DNA from: JALUZX01 sp964561605
GTDB taxonomy: Bacteria > Planctomycetota > UBA1135 > JALUZX01
Length of the DNA stretch: 64,000 nucleotides
Assembly: GCA_964561605.1 (NCBI GenBank)
Contig: CAZLQD010000029.1
Location: 124,001-188,000 of the forward strand
Direction of reading: 5' to 3'
Under the pieces are notes generated by a model. That model worked only from the letters and a program-made list of their open reading frames with translations, did not search any database and was not told the origin of the DNA. Shown here piece by piece: positions 26,092-35,700 of this stretch. The position numbers were made by a program, and so were the translations under genes. Within the stretch, counting starts at the first letter, position 1, and each line of letters begins with the position of its first letter.

Positions 26092-27981
26092 TTGTGCGGA
26101 TTCACCGGTGAGTTCCTGACCGATCCCCAGGGGCCTCCCCCCGATGGGGAGGTCCTGGCCGCAATGGGGAAGCTCCTCGTCCACCGGGGGCCCGACGGCG
26201 GAGGCCAGGTGGTGGAGGACTGGTACGGCCTTCACCACAGGAGGCTGGCCGTGATCGACCTGGTTACGGGGGACCAGCCCATGGTGAGCGCCTCGGGCGG
26301 CCTGGTCACGGCCTTCAACGGGGAGATCTACAACTTCCGGGAACTGAGGAAGGTGCTGGAGGACCGGGGTCATACCTTCCGGACCCGGGCCGACACGGAG
26401 GTCCTCCTCCACGGCTACCAGGAGTGGGGCCTGGACCTTCCCTCCAGGCTGAGGGGCATGTTCGCCTTCGCCCTCGTGGACAGGGGGCGCAGGCGGCTCC
26501 TCCTGGCCCGGGACAGGCTCGGCCAGAAGCCCCTCTACTTCGCCCGCCTGGGGGACCGGATCCTCTTCGCCTCGGAGGTGAAGTCCCTTCTGGCCCATCC
26601 CGCCCTGGCTGCGCAACTGGATCCGGGAGCCCTGTGGGAGGCCTTGATCTTTCGCTACGTTCCCGATCCCCACTGCATCTTCCGGGGCGTGGAGAAGCTT
26701 CCGCCGGCCCATCTCTTCTGGGCGGAAGAGGGGGGCCGCGGGGGAGTGGAGTGCTACTGGGATCTTCCCCTCCTGGACCGGAGGGATCCGGGCGTGGAGG
26801 AGTCGGCCCGGGAGGTCCTGGAGGGCCTGGACGGAGCCGTGGAGGCCAGGCTGGTGGCCGACGTCCCCTTGGGGGCCTTCCTCTCGGGAGGAGTGGACTC
26901 GGCGGGGATCGTGGCCTCCATGAGCAGGTTCCGCGAGGAAGTGGTCGCCGTGAGCGTCGGGTTCCCCGATGCCGCATTCGACGAGAGGCCCTCGGCCCGG
27001 GCCGTGGCGGGGCGCCTGGGAATCCGCCTGGAAGAGCACGAGACCACCCCCGACGCGGCGGGGGACCTGGACCTGCTGGCCTTCCACTTCGACGAGCCCT
27101 TCTTCGACTCTTCCGCCCTCCCCACCTACCACGTGAGCAGGGAAGCCAGGAAACACGTGACGGTGGCCCTCTCGGGGGACGGGGGGGACGAGGCCCTTGC
27201 GGGATACAGGCGCTACCGGTTCGACCTCTGGGAGAACCGGGTGAGGCGTTGCCTTCCGCCGGGAACGGGACGGTTCTTCCTTGGCCCTTTGGGGCGGGCC
27301 TGGCCCCGATCCAGGAGTCTCCCCAGGTGGATGCGGGCAGGCGCAACCCTGGAGAACCTCGCCCGGGATCCGTTCTCGGCCTACGTCCACTCCGTGTCGG
27401 CCCATTCCCCGGCCGAGGCCTTCTCCATGCTCCACGAGGACTTGAGGAGGGAGCTGGAAGATTTCGATCCTCTGGAGATCCACCGGAAACACTTTCTTCG
27501 GGCCCGGCGGGCCGATACGCTGAGCAGAGTGCAATACCTGGACCTGAAGACCTACTTGCCCGGGGACATCCTGGTGAAGGTCGACCGGGCTTCCATGGCG
27601 GTCTCCCTGGAAACCCGGGCTCCCTTCCTGGACCACCCCTTCCTTGAGAGGGCCCTCCAGGTCCCTCCCCGCCTGAGGATCAGGGGGGGAAGGGGCAAGT
27701 GGATCCTTCGCCGTGCCCTGGTGGAGCGGCTTGGTCCGGGAATCCTGGAAAGACGGAAGGCGGGTTTTTCCATTCCTCTCGCCCGCTGGACCGGGACGGA
27801 GCTGGACGGCCGGGTCCGGGAGGCCCTGGAGGGAGAGGCGGCGCGCCTCCTCCTGGATCGCCGGCAGTTGGCTCGCTGGCGCGAAGAGCACCGGTCCGGG
27901 GCGCGGGACCGGTCCGAGGCCCTCTGGGCCCTGCTGGTCCTCCACAGGTGGTGGGAGAAGTGGGGAAGGGGGCTTTCGTGA
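26092..27981 (+). CDS. Exosortase-associated asparagine synthase-type amidotransferase
   Basis: 629 aa from TTG with GGAGGAAG upstream. This start places the nucleophile as Cys2 (M-CGFTGEF), as required for class II glutamine amidotransferases. The glutaminase domain covers about 1-205, with a conserved HRGPDGGGQ and FNGEIYNF. The synthetase domain has the PP-loop SGGVDSAGI near 265-274. This protein is a regular member of XrtA/PEP-CTERM loci and is thought to amidate sugar acids of the polysaccharide rather than aspartate. It overlaps the next gene by 4 bp. Confidence 0.9.
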   Translation: MCGFTGEFLTDPQGPPPDGEVLAAMGKLLVHRGPDGGGQVVEDWYGLHHRRLAVIDLVTGDQPMVSASGGLVTAFNGEIYNFRELRKVLEDRGHTFRTRADTEVLLHGYQEWGLDLPSRLRGMFAFALVDRGRRRLLLARDRLGQKPLYFARLGDRILFASEVKSLLAHPALAAQLDPGALWEALIFRYVPDPHCIFRGVEKLPPAHLFWAEEGGRGGVECYWDLPLLDRRDPGVEESAREVLEGLDGAVEARLVADVPLGAFLSGGVDSAGIVASMSRFREEVVAVSVGFPDAAFDERPSARAVAGRLGIRLEEHETTPDAAGDLDLLAFHFDEPFFDSSALPTYHVSREARKHVTVALSGDGGDEALAGYRRYRFDLWENRVRRCLPPGTGRFFLGPLGRAWPRSRSLPRWMRAGATLENLARDPFSAYVHSVSAHSPAEAFSMLHEDLRRELEDFDPLEIHRKHFLRARRADTLSRVQYLDLKTYLPGDILVKVDRASMAVSLETRAPFLDHPFLERALQVPPRLRIRGGRGKWILRRALVERLGPGILERRKAGFSIPLARWTGTELDGRVREALEGEAARLLLDRRQLARWREEHRSGARDRSEALWALLVLHRWWEKWGRGLS

Positions 27982-29165
27982 ACGTCCTGGTCTTGACCGA
28001 ACTCTTTCCCGATCCCCGGCGGCCCAGGCACGGGATCTTCGTGCAACGTTTCCTGGGCGCCCTGGAGGAGAAGGCGGGCTGGAAGAGCAAGGTCATCTCC
28101 CCCAGGCCGGTTCCCTTTCCCCTCCTGGGGAAGCTCCTGGGTCCTCCTCTCCCCTCCGAACTCCTCCCCCCTCCCAGGGTGAAGGACGGGGACCGCTGGG
28201 TGGACTACCCCAGGTATTCCCACTTGAGGGGGATCGGCGTGGTCTGGCAGGCCGGCGCCGTGGCCAGGGCCGCCTGGAAGGTCTGCAAGGAATTCCCTTC
28301 CAAAGAAAAGTACAAGGCCGTCATGGGGATCTACCTCTACCCCTACGGCGTGGCGGCGGCCCGGCTGGCGGGGAAGCTGGGGTTGCCCTTGATCCTCTCG
28401 GGGAGAGGTTCGGACGTTTTGCTCCTGGGAAAGAATCCCTTCCTGGCTGGGGGTATGAGGAAGGCCTTGAGGTCCGCCTCCTTCGTCCATGCCGTCTCGG
28501 GGGAGATCGCCCGGGAGATGGAGCGAATCGGCGGACTTCCCGAAGGGGCCGTGGCGGTGGTGGAGAACGGAGTGGACACGAATCTCTTCAAGCCCGGTCT
28601 AAGGACGGGGTTCCGCAAGAGGTGGGGCATCCCCGGATCCTCCACCCTGATCCTGAACGTAGGGAGGTTGGACCCGGTGAAGGGCCAGGATCTCCTGGTG
28701 GAGGCCCTGGCCCTCCTGGACAAGAACTACCACCTGGTCCTTGTGGGGGAAGGACCCTTCCGGGAGAAACTGGAGGACCTGGCCGCCAGGAAAGGAGTGA
28801 AGGAGAGGGTCCACCTGGTGGGACCTCTTTCCCCCAGGGACCTGGCCCTTTGCTACAGGGACGCCGACCTCTTCGTCCTCTCCAGCAGGAGGGAGGGGTG
28901 CCCCAACGTGCTCCTCGAGGCCCTGGCTTCGGGTGTGCCTTGCGTTGCCCGGGCCGTGGGTGCCGTTCCGGCCATCCTGGAGGAGGGACGGCTCGGAACG
29001 CTGGTCTCCGAGGAGGAGCCCGAGGCCCTGGCTGCGGCCATGGCCCGGACCGTGGGAACCTCTTCCCCCCTCCTGCTTTCCGGGGATTTCGGCAGGAAGC
29101 GTTCCTGGGAAACGGCGGCGGAACGCTTCGCAAAGCGGGCGGAAAGGGCGCTGGGATGGAGGTGA
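27978..29165 (+). CDS. Glycosyltransferase family 4
   Basis: 395 aa, GTG start overlapping the amidotransferase stop. The N-terminal Rossmann half opens with LVLTELFPDPRRPRHGIFVQRF. The C-terminal half has the GT4 signature: LNVGRLDPVKGQDLLVEAL, VGEGPFREKLE, and an ExxE-type segment in SRREGCPNVLLEALASGVPCVA. It should transfer a sugar from a nucleotide donor in building the glycan. The sequence does not reveal the donor. Confidence 0.88.
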   Translation: MNVLVLTELFPDPRRPRHGIFVQRFLGALEEKAGWKSKVISPRPVPFPLLGKLLGPPLPSELLPPPRVKDGDRWVDYPRYSHLRGIGVVWQAGAVARAAWKVCKEFPSKEKYKAVMGIYLYPYGVAAARLAGKLGLPLILSGRGSDVLLLGKNPFLAGGMRKALRSASFVHAVSGEIAREMERIGGLPEGAVAVVENGVDTNLFKPGLRTGFRKRWGIPGSSTLILNVGRLDPVKGQDLLVEALALLDKNYHLVLVGEGPFREKLEDLAARKGVKERVHLVGPLSPRDLALCYRDADLFVLSSRREGCPNVLLEALASGVPCVARAVGAVPAILEEGRLGTLVSEEEPEALAAAMARTVGTSSPLLLSGDFGRKRSWETAAERFAKRAERALGWR

Positions 29166-30334
29166 GGCGCATTCTCTACCACCACAGGACCCGGGCCAGG
29201 GACGGCCAGGCCGTCCACGTCCGCTCCCTGATCAAGGCCTTCCGCTCCCTGGGCCACCAGGTGAAGGAGGTCTCCCTGGTGCGCCACGGCGACAGGGAGG
29301 CCGGTCCGGGAAAGGGGAGCCGCCTCTTCTTCCTGGCCTCCCTCATGCCCAGGTTCGGCCTGGAGATCCTGGAACATCTCTACGGGAACGTGGGAACCCA
29401 CAAGATCCTGACCGCCGCAAAGGGTTTCGATCCCCACTTCATCTACGAACGTTACGCCCTGTCCAACCTGGCGGGCATACACGCCAAGGAGAAACTCGGG
29501 GTCCCACTCTTCCTGGAGGTGAATTCCCCCATGGTCCTGGAGATGGAGAGGCTGGGGAAGCTGGTCTTCCACCGCTGGGCCCGGCGGGTGGAGTCCCAGA
29601 TCTACCGGCAGGCCGACCTCATCTTCGCCGTCTCGGGGGTCCTGAAGAGGATGCTCGTCGAGCAGGGCGTGGAGGAGTCCAAGATCCTGGTCCAGCACAA
29701 CGGGGTGGACCTTTCCCTCTTCCCCTCCCCCGAGGAGAAAGAAGAGATCCGCAGGGAGTTGGGGCTTGCGGGCCGGCGGGTCGTAGGCTTCTCGGGATTC
29801 CTCAGGGACTGGCACCGTATGGACATGGCCCTGGAGGCCATGGCCAGCCTGGTCCGGTCCGGTTTCGACGACCTGCTCCTCCTGGTGGTCGGGGAGGGGC
29901 CGGGATGCCGTCCCCTCCAGGAGCAGGCCGCCTCCCTGGGAGTGGGGGACAGGGTCAGGATCACGGGGGGGATGGCCCCCGAGGATGTTCCCCGCTGGGT
30001 CTCGGCCTTCCACGTGGGGGTCCTTCCGGCGATCAACCCCTATGCGTCTCCCCTGAAGCTCTTCGACTACCTGGCCGCCTCCGTTCCCGTGGTGGCTCCC
30101 GACCAGGAGAACCTGAGGGAGGTCGTGGAGCACGGCAGGACGGCCCTCCTCTTCGAGAAAGGGAACCCCCTGGCCTTCGAGGAGTCGGTGAAAAGCCTCC
30201 TGGAAGACCCGGAACTGGCCGATAGGATCGGAAGGAACGGGAGAGCCTCCATCACAGAGAGGGGGTTTACCTGGGAGGAGAACGCCAGGAGAGTGGTCCA
30301 GGCCTATGACGAGCGTTTCGGGCAGTCCCGGTGA
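29156..30334 (+). CDS. Glycosyltransferase family 4
   Basis: 392 aa. The ATG at 29156 overlaps the end of the previous gene by 10 bp. The N-terminal half includes RILYHHRTRARDGQAVHVRSL, which resembles exosortase-associated GT4 proteins. The C-terminal donor site is in GFSGFLRDWHRMDMALEAM and VGEGPGCRPLQEQA. The family EX7E-like region has become LPAINPYASPLKLFDYLAASVPVVA: the first Glu is replaced by Asn, as in several retaining GT4 subfamilies. Donor and acceptor are unknown. The gene is nested between the previous GT4 and the exosortase. Confidence 0.85.
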   Translation: MEVRRILYHHRTRARDGQAVHVRSLIKAFRSLGHQVKEVSLVRHGDREAGPGKGSRLFFLASLMPRFGLEILEHLYGNVGTHKILTAAKGFDPHFIYERYALSNLAGIHAKEKLGVPLFLEVNSPMVLEMERLGKLVFHRWARRVESQIYRQADLIFAVSGVLKRMLVEQGVEESKILVQHNGVDLSLFPSPEEKEEIRRELGLAGRRVVGFSGFLRDWHRMDMALEAMASLVRSGFDDLLLLVVGEGPGCRPLQEQAASLGVGDRVRITGGMAPEDVPRWVSAFHVGVLPAINPYASPLKLFDYLAASVPVVAPDQENLREVVEHGRTALLFEKGNPLAFEESVKSLLEDPELADRIGRNGRASITERGFTWEENARRVVQAYDERFGQSR

Positions 30335-31208
30335 GGAGGTCCCCGGCCGGAGATCTTCCCTCCTCTGGTGGCTCCTGGTGCTTTCCGGCTTCGCCCTCCT
30401 GAGCTGGGGCACCTTCTACTGGATGGTCCGTTACCGCTGGTTCCACGGAGACGGTCTCTACGAGCACGCCCCCCTTCTCTTCCTCTTCGGCGGCTGGGTC
30501 GCCTGGCGGGACAGGAAGGAGGTCCTGGCCCTTCCCCGGAGGACGGATTCCCGGGGCCTGGCCGTCCTCGGCCTGGGGGTCTTCCTGCACCTGGCGGGGG
30601 TCTTCCTCTTCCGGGACTCCATCTGCGGGTTCGCCCTGATCCCCATCCTGGCGGGCCTGTTGCTTGTGGACCAGGGGTGGGAGAGGACCAGGAGGCTCCT
30701 TCCCCTGGTCTTCTTGTTGCTCTTCGCCGTACCTTTGCCCGACCAGCTTCTCAAGGCTGCCACCTTTCCCATGAAGATGGCCTCCACCGCTGCGGGCACG
30801 TCCCTGGCGAAGATCTTCCTGGGTGGGAGTTTCCAGAGAGCCGGAACGGAGATCTTCTTCGCCGGCCAGGCGGGCCCCCTGATCGTGGGGGACGCCTGCT
30901 CGGGGATGCGCTCGGCCCTGGCCCTCCTCACCCTGGGGTATTGCCTGGCCTTCTTCTTCGGCCCGCCGGGGCCGAGGCGGCCCATCCTTGTCCTGGCCGC
31001 CCTGCCGGCGGCCTTCGCGGCGAACGCCGTGAGGATCGCCGTTCTCTGCCTGGCCGCCTCGGCCTTCGGGGTGGAATTCGCCGCAGGGAAGATGCACACC
31101 CTCATGGGATATGTTCTCTACCTGTTGGCCTTCGGGATCCTCCTTGGCGTGGACAAACTGGCGAGGCGGATCGCGCCGGGGAAGACCCGCGGGGAGGGAA
31201 AAGGATGA
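30306..31208 (+). CDS. xrt: Exosortase (XrtA/EpsH type)
   Basis: 300 aa, about eight hydrophobic helices. The transpeptidase-like triad is intact: Cys198 in GDACSGMRS, Arg243 in AANAVRIA and His264 in KMHTLMGYV. Exosortases cleave C-terminal PEP-CTERM-type sorting signals at the membrane and hand the protein to the surface or to a glycan. The ATG at 30306 lies within the preceding gene (29-bp overlap). No EpsI domain is fused; EpsI is the next gene. No PEP-CTERM substrate protein is recognizable in this window, so the substrates must be encoded elsewhere. Confidence 0.94.
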   Translation: MTSVSGSPGEEVPGRRSSLLWWLLVLSGFALLSWGTFYWMVRYRWFHGDGLYEHAPLLFLFGGWVAWRDRKEVLALPRRTDSRGLAVLGLGVFLHLAGVFLFRDSICGFALIPILAGLLLVDQGWERTRRLLPLVFLLLFAVPLPDQLLKAATFPMKMASTAAGTSLAKIFLGGSFQRAGTEIFFAGQAGPLIVGDACSGMRSALALLTLGYCLAFFFGPPGPRRPILVLAALPAAFAANAVRIAVLCLAASAFGVEFAAGKMHTLMGYVLYLLAFGILLGVDKLARRIAPGKTRGEGKG

Positions 31209-31837
31209 AAGGGGCCCGCCTGGCGGCTCTCCTGCTGGTCTGGTTCGGGGCCGGGGGGACCTTCTTTCTCCGGGGAACTCTGGGGGTCACGGGGAGGGAG
31301 ACGAGAAAGGCCCTTTCCATCCCCTACAGGATCGGGGAGTGGACGGGCCGGGACATCCGGGTCTCGGCCTGGGAGAGGGCCCTCCTGCTCACCAGGGACT
31401 TCGTCTTCAGGGCCTACACGAGGAAGGGACGTCCCGGGCGGGTGGTCCTCCTGGCGACCTGGTCGGCCAACGACTTCGAAGCGGTCCATCCTTCCGACGA
31501 TTGCTACACGGCGAACGGATACGAGATCACGGGTTGGAAGAAGACCTTCCTGGACGTCCCCGGAAGGGGGCGGCTCCAGGTGATCCTCAAGGAGGTCACC
31601 GGAAGGGGGGAGAAGCGGATCTACTTCGATCTCTTCCGGGCGGGAGGAAGGTGGAGCCTGGACGTGTGGAGTCACATGGCGGAGCTTCTGTGGAGGGCCT
31701 TGACGGCCAGGGACGTATCGGGAGGGAAGATCCGGGTGGAGACCACCGTGGGGGAAGGGGGGCGGGAGGCCGCCCTGAAGCGGATGGAGGATTTCCTGGG
31801 CCGGGCCCTTCCCGTGATCGAGAGGGCCTTGCGATGA
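31205..31837 (+). CDS. epsI: Exosortase-associated EpsI protein
   Basis: 210 aa, ATGA overlap with the exosortase gene. An N-terminal membrane helix (about 5-22) is followed by the EpsI (DUF3485) domain: IPYRIGEWTGRDI, then VHPSDDCYTANGYEITGWKK with the conserved Cys, and later YFDLFRAGG. In many genomes EpsI is fused to the exosortase; here the two are separate but translationally coupled. EpsI is needed for exopolysaccharide in Methylobacillus, but its chemistry is unknown. Confidence 0.9.
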   Translation: MKGARLAALLLVWFGAGGTFFLRGTLGVTGRETRKALSIPYRIGEWTGRDIRVSAWERALLLTRDFVFRAYTRKGRPGRVVLLATWSANDFEAVHPSDDCYTANGYEITGWKKTFLDVPGRGRLQVILKEVTGRGEKRIYFDLFRAGGRWSLDVWSHMAELLWRALTARDVSGGKIRVETTVGEGGREAALKRMEDFLGRALPVIERALR

Positions 31838-32721
31838 TCCGGCACGCCCTGACGGTGGATCTGGAAGAGTGGTTTCACGTGATGAACCTCCGCTCCTTCT
31901 TCCCTCCCTCTTCCTGGGAGGGCCTGGAGCGCAGGTCGATCGGCCCCACCAGGAGGATCCTGGAGATCCTGGAGAAGCGGGGGGTGAAGGCCACCTTCTT
32001 CTGCCTGGGATGGCTCGCCGAGAGGGAGCCTTCCCTGGTGGAGGAGATCGCCCGGGAGGGCCACGAGATCGCCACCCATGGATACAGCCATCGCGTGTTG
32101 GGTGAGTTGGGACCGGAAGGTTTCAGGGAAGAACTGGAGAGAACGGCGAGGATCCTGGAGGACATCGCGGGAAGAAAGCCCGACCTCCACAGGGCCTGTT
32201 CCTTCAGCGTGACTCCCTCCACCTCCTGGGCCCTGGAGATCCTGGCGGCGGAGGGCTACAGGGGGGACTCATCGGTATTCCCCGTTCCCCACCCGGATTA
32301 CGGTTGGAAAGGATTTCCCACTCTTCCCGTGGAAGTCCGGACCGCGAAGGGTGGGATCGTGGAGTTCCCCCCCTTGACCCTGGATGTCCTGGGCAGGAGC
32401 CTCCCCGCCGGCGGAGGAGGATACCTGAGGCTCTTCCCGGTGAAGTTTCTCTCCTTCGCCCTGGGAAGAAGGGCGAAGGCCGGCGTGCCTGGGTGCATCT
32501 ACCTGCACCCCTGGGAACTGGATCCGGGCCAGCCGAGGCCGGGTGTTCGGGGGATCAAGCGATTCCGGCATTACGTAAACCTCGAGAAGACGGCCTCCAA
32601 GCTGGAGAGACTCCTGTCGGAACACTCTTTCACCACCATGGGGGCGGTCCTGGCCGACCTGGAGGAGAGGGGGCTGCCCGGCCTGGATCTGCCGGGGAGG
32701 CCGGCTTCTCCGTCCTCCTAG
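31834..32721 (+). CDS. Exosortase-associated polysaccharide deacetylase
   Basis: 295 aa, start overlapping the epsI stop. The NodB-like fold starts LTVDLEEWFHVMNL, holding the first metal-site Asp. GVKATFFCLGWLAER is motif 1-2, HEIATHGYSH gives the two metal His residues, and a late HPWELDPGQPR gives the catalytic His. The DUF3473-type C-terminal half fits the XrtA-associated deacetylase subfamily. It should N-deacetylate sugars of the exported glycan. It is the last gene of the plus-strand operon and ends in a convergent terminator. Confidence 0.92.
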   Translation: MIRHALTVDLEEWFHVMNLRSFFPPSSWEGLERRSIGPTRRILEILEKRGVKATFFCLGWLAEREPSLVEEIAREGHEIATHGYSHRVLGELGPEGFREELERTARILEDIAGRKPDLHRACSFSVTPSTSWALEILAAEGYRGDSSVFPVPHPDYGWKGFPTLPVEVRTAKGGIVEFPPLTLDVLGRSLPAGGGGYLRLFPVKFLSFALGRRAKAGVPGCIYLHPWELDPGQPRPGVRGIKRFRHYVNLEKTASKLERLLSEHSFTTMGAVLADLEERGLPGLDLPGRPASPSS

Positions 32722-32777
32722 GAGGGGGGGATCCCCGCCGTCCCTGGAAGGGGCCGGTCCTTCCGGCGATCCCCCTC
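32722..32777. terminator. Convergent inverted repeat between deacetylase and TPR gene
   Basis: A left arm around 32723-32733 (GAGGGGGGGATC plus CCCGCCG) pairs with the right arm at 32768-32777 (GATCCCCCTC) with one bulged G. A small CCGG-TCCTT-CCGG hairpin is nested at 32754-32766. It lies between the stops at 32721 (plus) and 32795 (minus), so it probably terminates both transcripts. Confidence 0.55.
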
Positions 32778-32794
32778 TCTCACCCCCTGTCCGG

Positions 32795-35700
32795 TCACTT
32801 CCCTTCCCCTGGTGGGGAGGCGGGCGTGGAGCCGGGCCGGACCTTCTCCCCGGCCCGCCTGACCAGGCGGAGGATCAGGCCTGCATACCGGGCCCTTGGA
32901 TGGCCGGGGTGCTTCTCCAGGAGGCGGGCGAGACAGGTCCCGGCCTCCTTCCAGGCGGGAGGATCCAGGAAGAGGGCCGCCCTGGCCCGGAAGAAGTCCT
33001 CTTCCGGCCCTCCGCACCCGGCCCTTTCCAGGAGGTCCAGGGCCTTCCGGAACTCCCCCCTTCTCAAGTGCCAGAGGGCCAGGGCGCGCCGGGGGAGAGG
33101 CTGGTTCGGGGCCAGGCCGGACAGGGCCTCGGGGCCGGGCATTCCCGGAAGGTCGTTTCGTCCCAGGAAGTCCACCTCCCTGGCGAGGAGGGGGGAGTGG
33201 GACATGTAGAGATCCCCCACGGAGAAGGCCTTCCGGGCCTTCTTCCACTCTCCCAGGGCCTCGAAGGCCATTCCCGTCGCCTCCCAGGCCTCCCAGGAAG
33301 CCGGGTCCCTCAGGAGGAGTTCCCTGGCGGCCTTCACAGCCTCGGAGGGACGGACCCGGGCGATGAGCCTGGCGGTGGATCCGGCCCAGAGGAAATCCGG
33401 CGTGTTCACGGGCATGCGGCGGACCCTCTCGATGTGCTTCTGGAGGAGGGGAAGATACCGGGCGACCGCTTCCTCCAGGGGAACGTCCTCGGTGGCGATG
33501 AGGAAGTGGAGGGCCGGACCCGAGGGGCCGTGGGGATCCTCCACCAGGGGCCGGGCCGCCCGGCGGGCTTCGTCCCTGAAGCCCGGGAGGAGGTCCCTGG
33601 CGACCTGGAAGAAGGCGTCGATCACCAGGAGGTGTTCCCTGCCGCTGGTGCGGGAGATGGCTCTCTCCAGGAGTCGAGCGGCGCCGAGCTTGTCCCCGGC
33701 GGCCAGGAGTTCCTGGGCCGTCGCCAGGGGGGCTCCCTTTCCGGCCTTCTCCAGGAGGACACTCTCCGCCTGGAGGAAGAACCTTGCAAGGGAGAGGAAC
33801 CGTTCCGCCCCGGCCTTGTCTCCGATCTTCTCCGCTCCGTGGGCCAGGTTGCGGAGCCACTGGGAGAAGATGTGGACCACCTTCGAGAGGAAATCCAGGT
33901 CCTTCAGGCCTCCCGCCGCCACCCGGGCCTGCCAGAGGGGAAAGAGATTCTCCAGGTAGAGGGCGGTCTTGAAGAAGAGATCCCTTCCTTTCTCCACCTG
34001 CCGGGAGAAGTCGAGGAGGATCCTCCATGGCTCGTCCATCTTGGGGTTCTGGGCCAGGAGGAGGCCCAGGTCCCTCAAGGCGTCGTCCCGGAGGCCGGCG
34101 GCCAGGCGGGCCCGGTCCAGGATCACCCGGGCCCAGGGCTTCTCTTTCTCCTTGGGGGGCAGGGCCTCCAGAGTCTTCAAGGCTTCCCCCTGGAAATCCG
34201 GCCGATCCAGGAAGAACAGGGTCTCCAGCAGGGGCCGGCACCACCTGGCGCAGAGTTCGTCCAGACCGGGGTCTCCCGTCGAGGGGGCCCGGTTCTTTCC
34301 CTCCCCCAGGAAGAAGGCCAGGGCTCTCAGGCGGGCCCGTCCCCAAAGCCCCTTCGGGGGATCCAGGAAGAGGGAGGCACCCTTCTCCCGGGCTTTCTTG
34401 AGGTGTCCTGTGAGGGCCAGCAAGGTGGCTTCGTCCAGGGGTGGGAAGAGCCCTTCCTGGAGGGAGAGGATTTCCCCGGCGTCCCTGGTCCTTCCCCGGG
34501 AGACGTAGTAGGGCACGAGAAAGAGGGCCGCCTCCTTGCCGTCGGGGAAAGCCAGGGCCCGCTCGGCCTCCAGCGCCGCCTGCTCGGGTCGCCCCGACTT
34601 GTAGAGGCACCGGGCCCGAAGGAGGAAGACCTTTCCCCTGCCCAGGGAAGAGAGGGCCTTCGGGGAATCGGAAAGTCTCCCAGCGAGTCTCAGGGCGGCT
34701 CGATTCCTACCGGCGCGATAGAGGAGGCGGGCCGCGCGGAAGACCTCCCCGGGCGGGGCGTCGGCGGCGAGGTATTCCCGGACCGAATCCTCCAGGCCTT
34801 TCCCGTCCCGGGTCTCCAGCCTTACCTGGAGAAGGAGATATCGGGACTCCCAGTAGGGAGCGCTTCCCCTGGGAACGGCGGCGAAGTGGTCCGCCGCCCG
34901 GCGAAGACGCCCCAGGGTCCGGAGGGCCTTTCCGGCAAGGAGATTCAGCTCGGGATCCTCCTTCCCGAATCGATCCAGGCCCCTGAGGACAACCTGGAGT
35001 GCCTGGCCGGGGCGTTCCATGGCCAGGAGCCCCCGGGCGAAGATGCGGAAGGCCCTGGGGGTTCCGCCGGCGGAGACCAGGTCCAGGTCGAGACCGGGGT
35101 CGTCCTTGCCTTCCCGGGCGTAGATTTCCGCCAGGAGGGAGAGGATCCTGGGATCGCCGGGGTGGTTGGTCCGGGAGGTCTCCAGGGCGGTCCGGGCCTC
35201 CTCCAGTCGGCCCGCCAGGATCCGGGCCTTCGCCAGGAGAAGTTCCACCGCCGGCGAATCGGGATAGAGGATCCGGGCTTCCCGGGCGTGGAAGAGGGCC
35301 GGCTCTCCCATTCCCCTCTCGAGGAAATACCGGGCCAGTTCCAGGTGGAGGTGGGGATGGACCAGCTCCTTGGCGAGGAGGTTCCCCTCGGCGAAGAGTT
35401 TTCGTGCCGTGGCCTCCACGGTGTGCCCCCGCCGGTCCAGGATCGTCTTCCTGGCGGCCCAGAGCTTTTCCAGGATTTCGTCGGAGGGCTTCACCCTGTA
35501 GGCCTGCCTGTAGTCCAGCAAGGCCTCGTCGAACTTGCCTTCCTCCTCCAGGAGGGCCGCCCTGCGGAGCCTGGGTGTCACGTCCCAGGGCCGCTGGTCC
35601 ACCCATTGCCGGAGGTAGAGGAGGGCCTTCTTGGGATCCTTCCGTTTCAGGGCCCCTTCCACCAGGGCCTCCTGGGCCAACCTGTAGCGGTCGATCCACT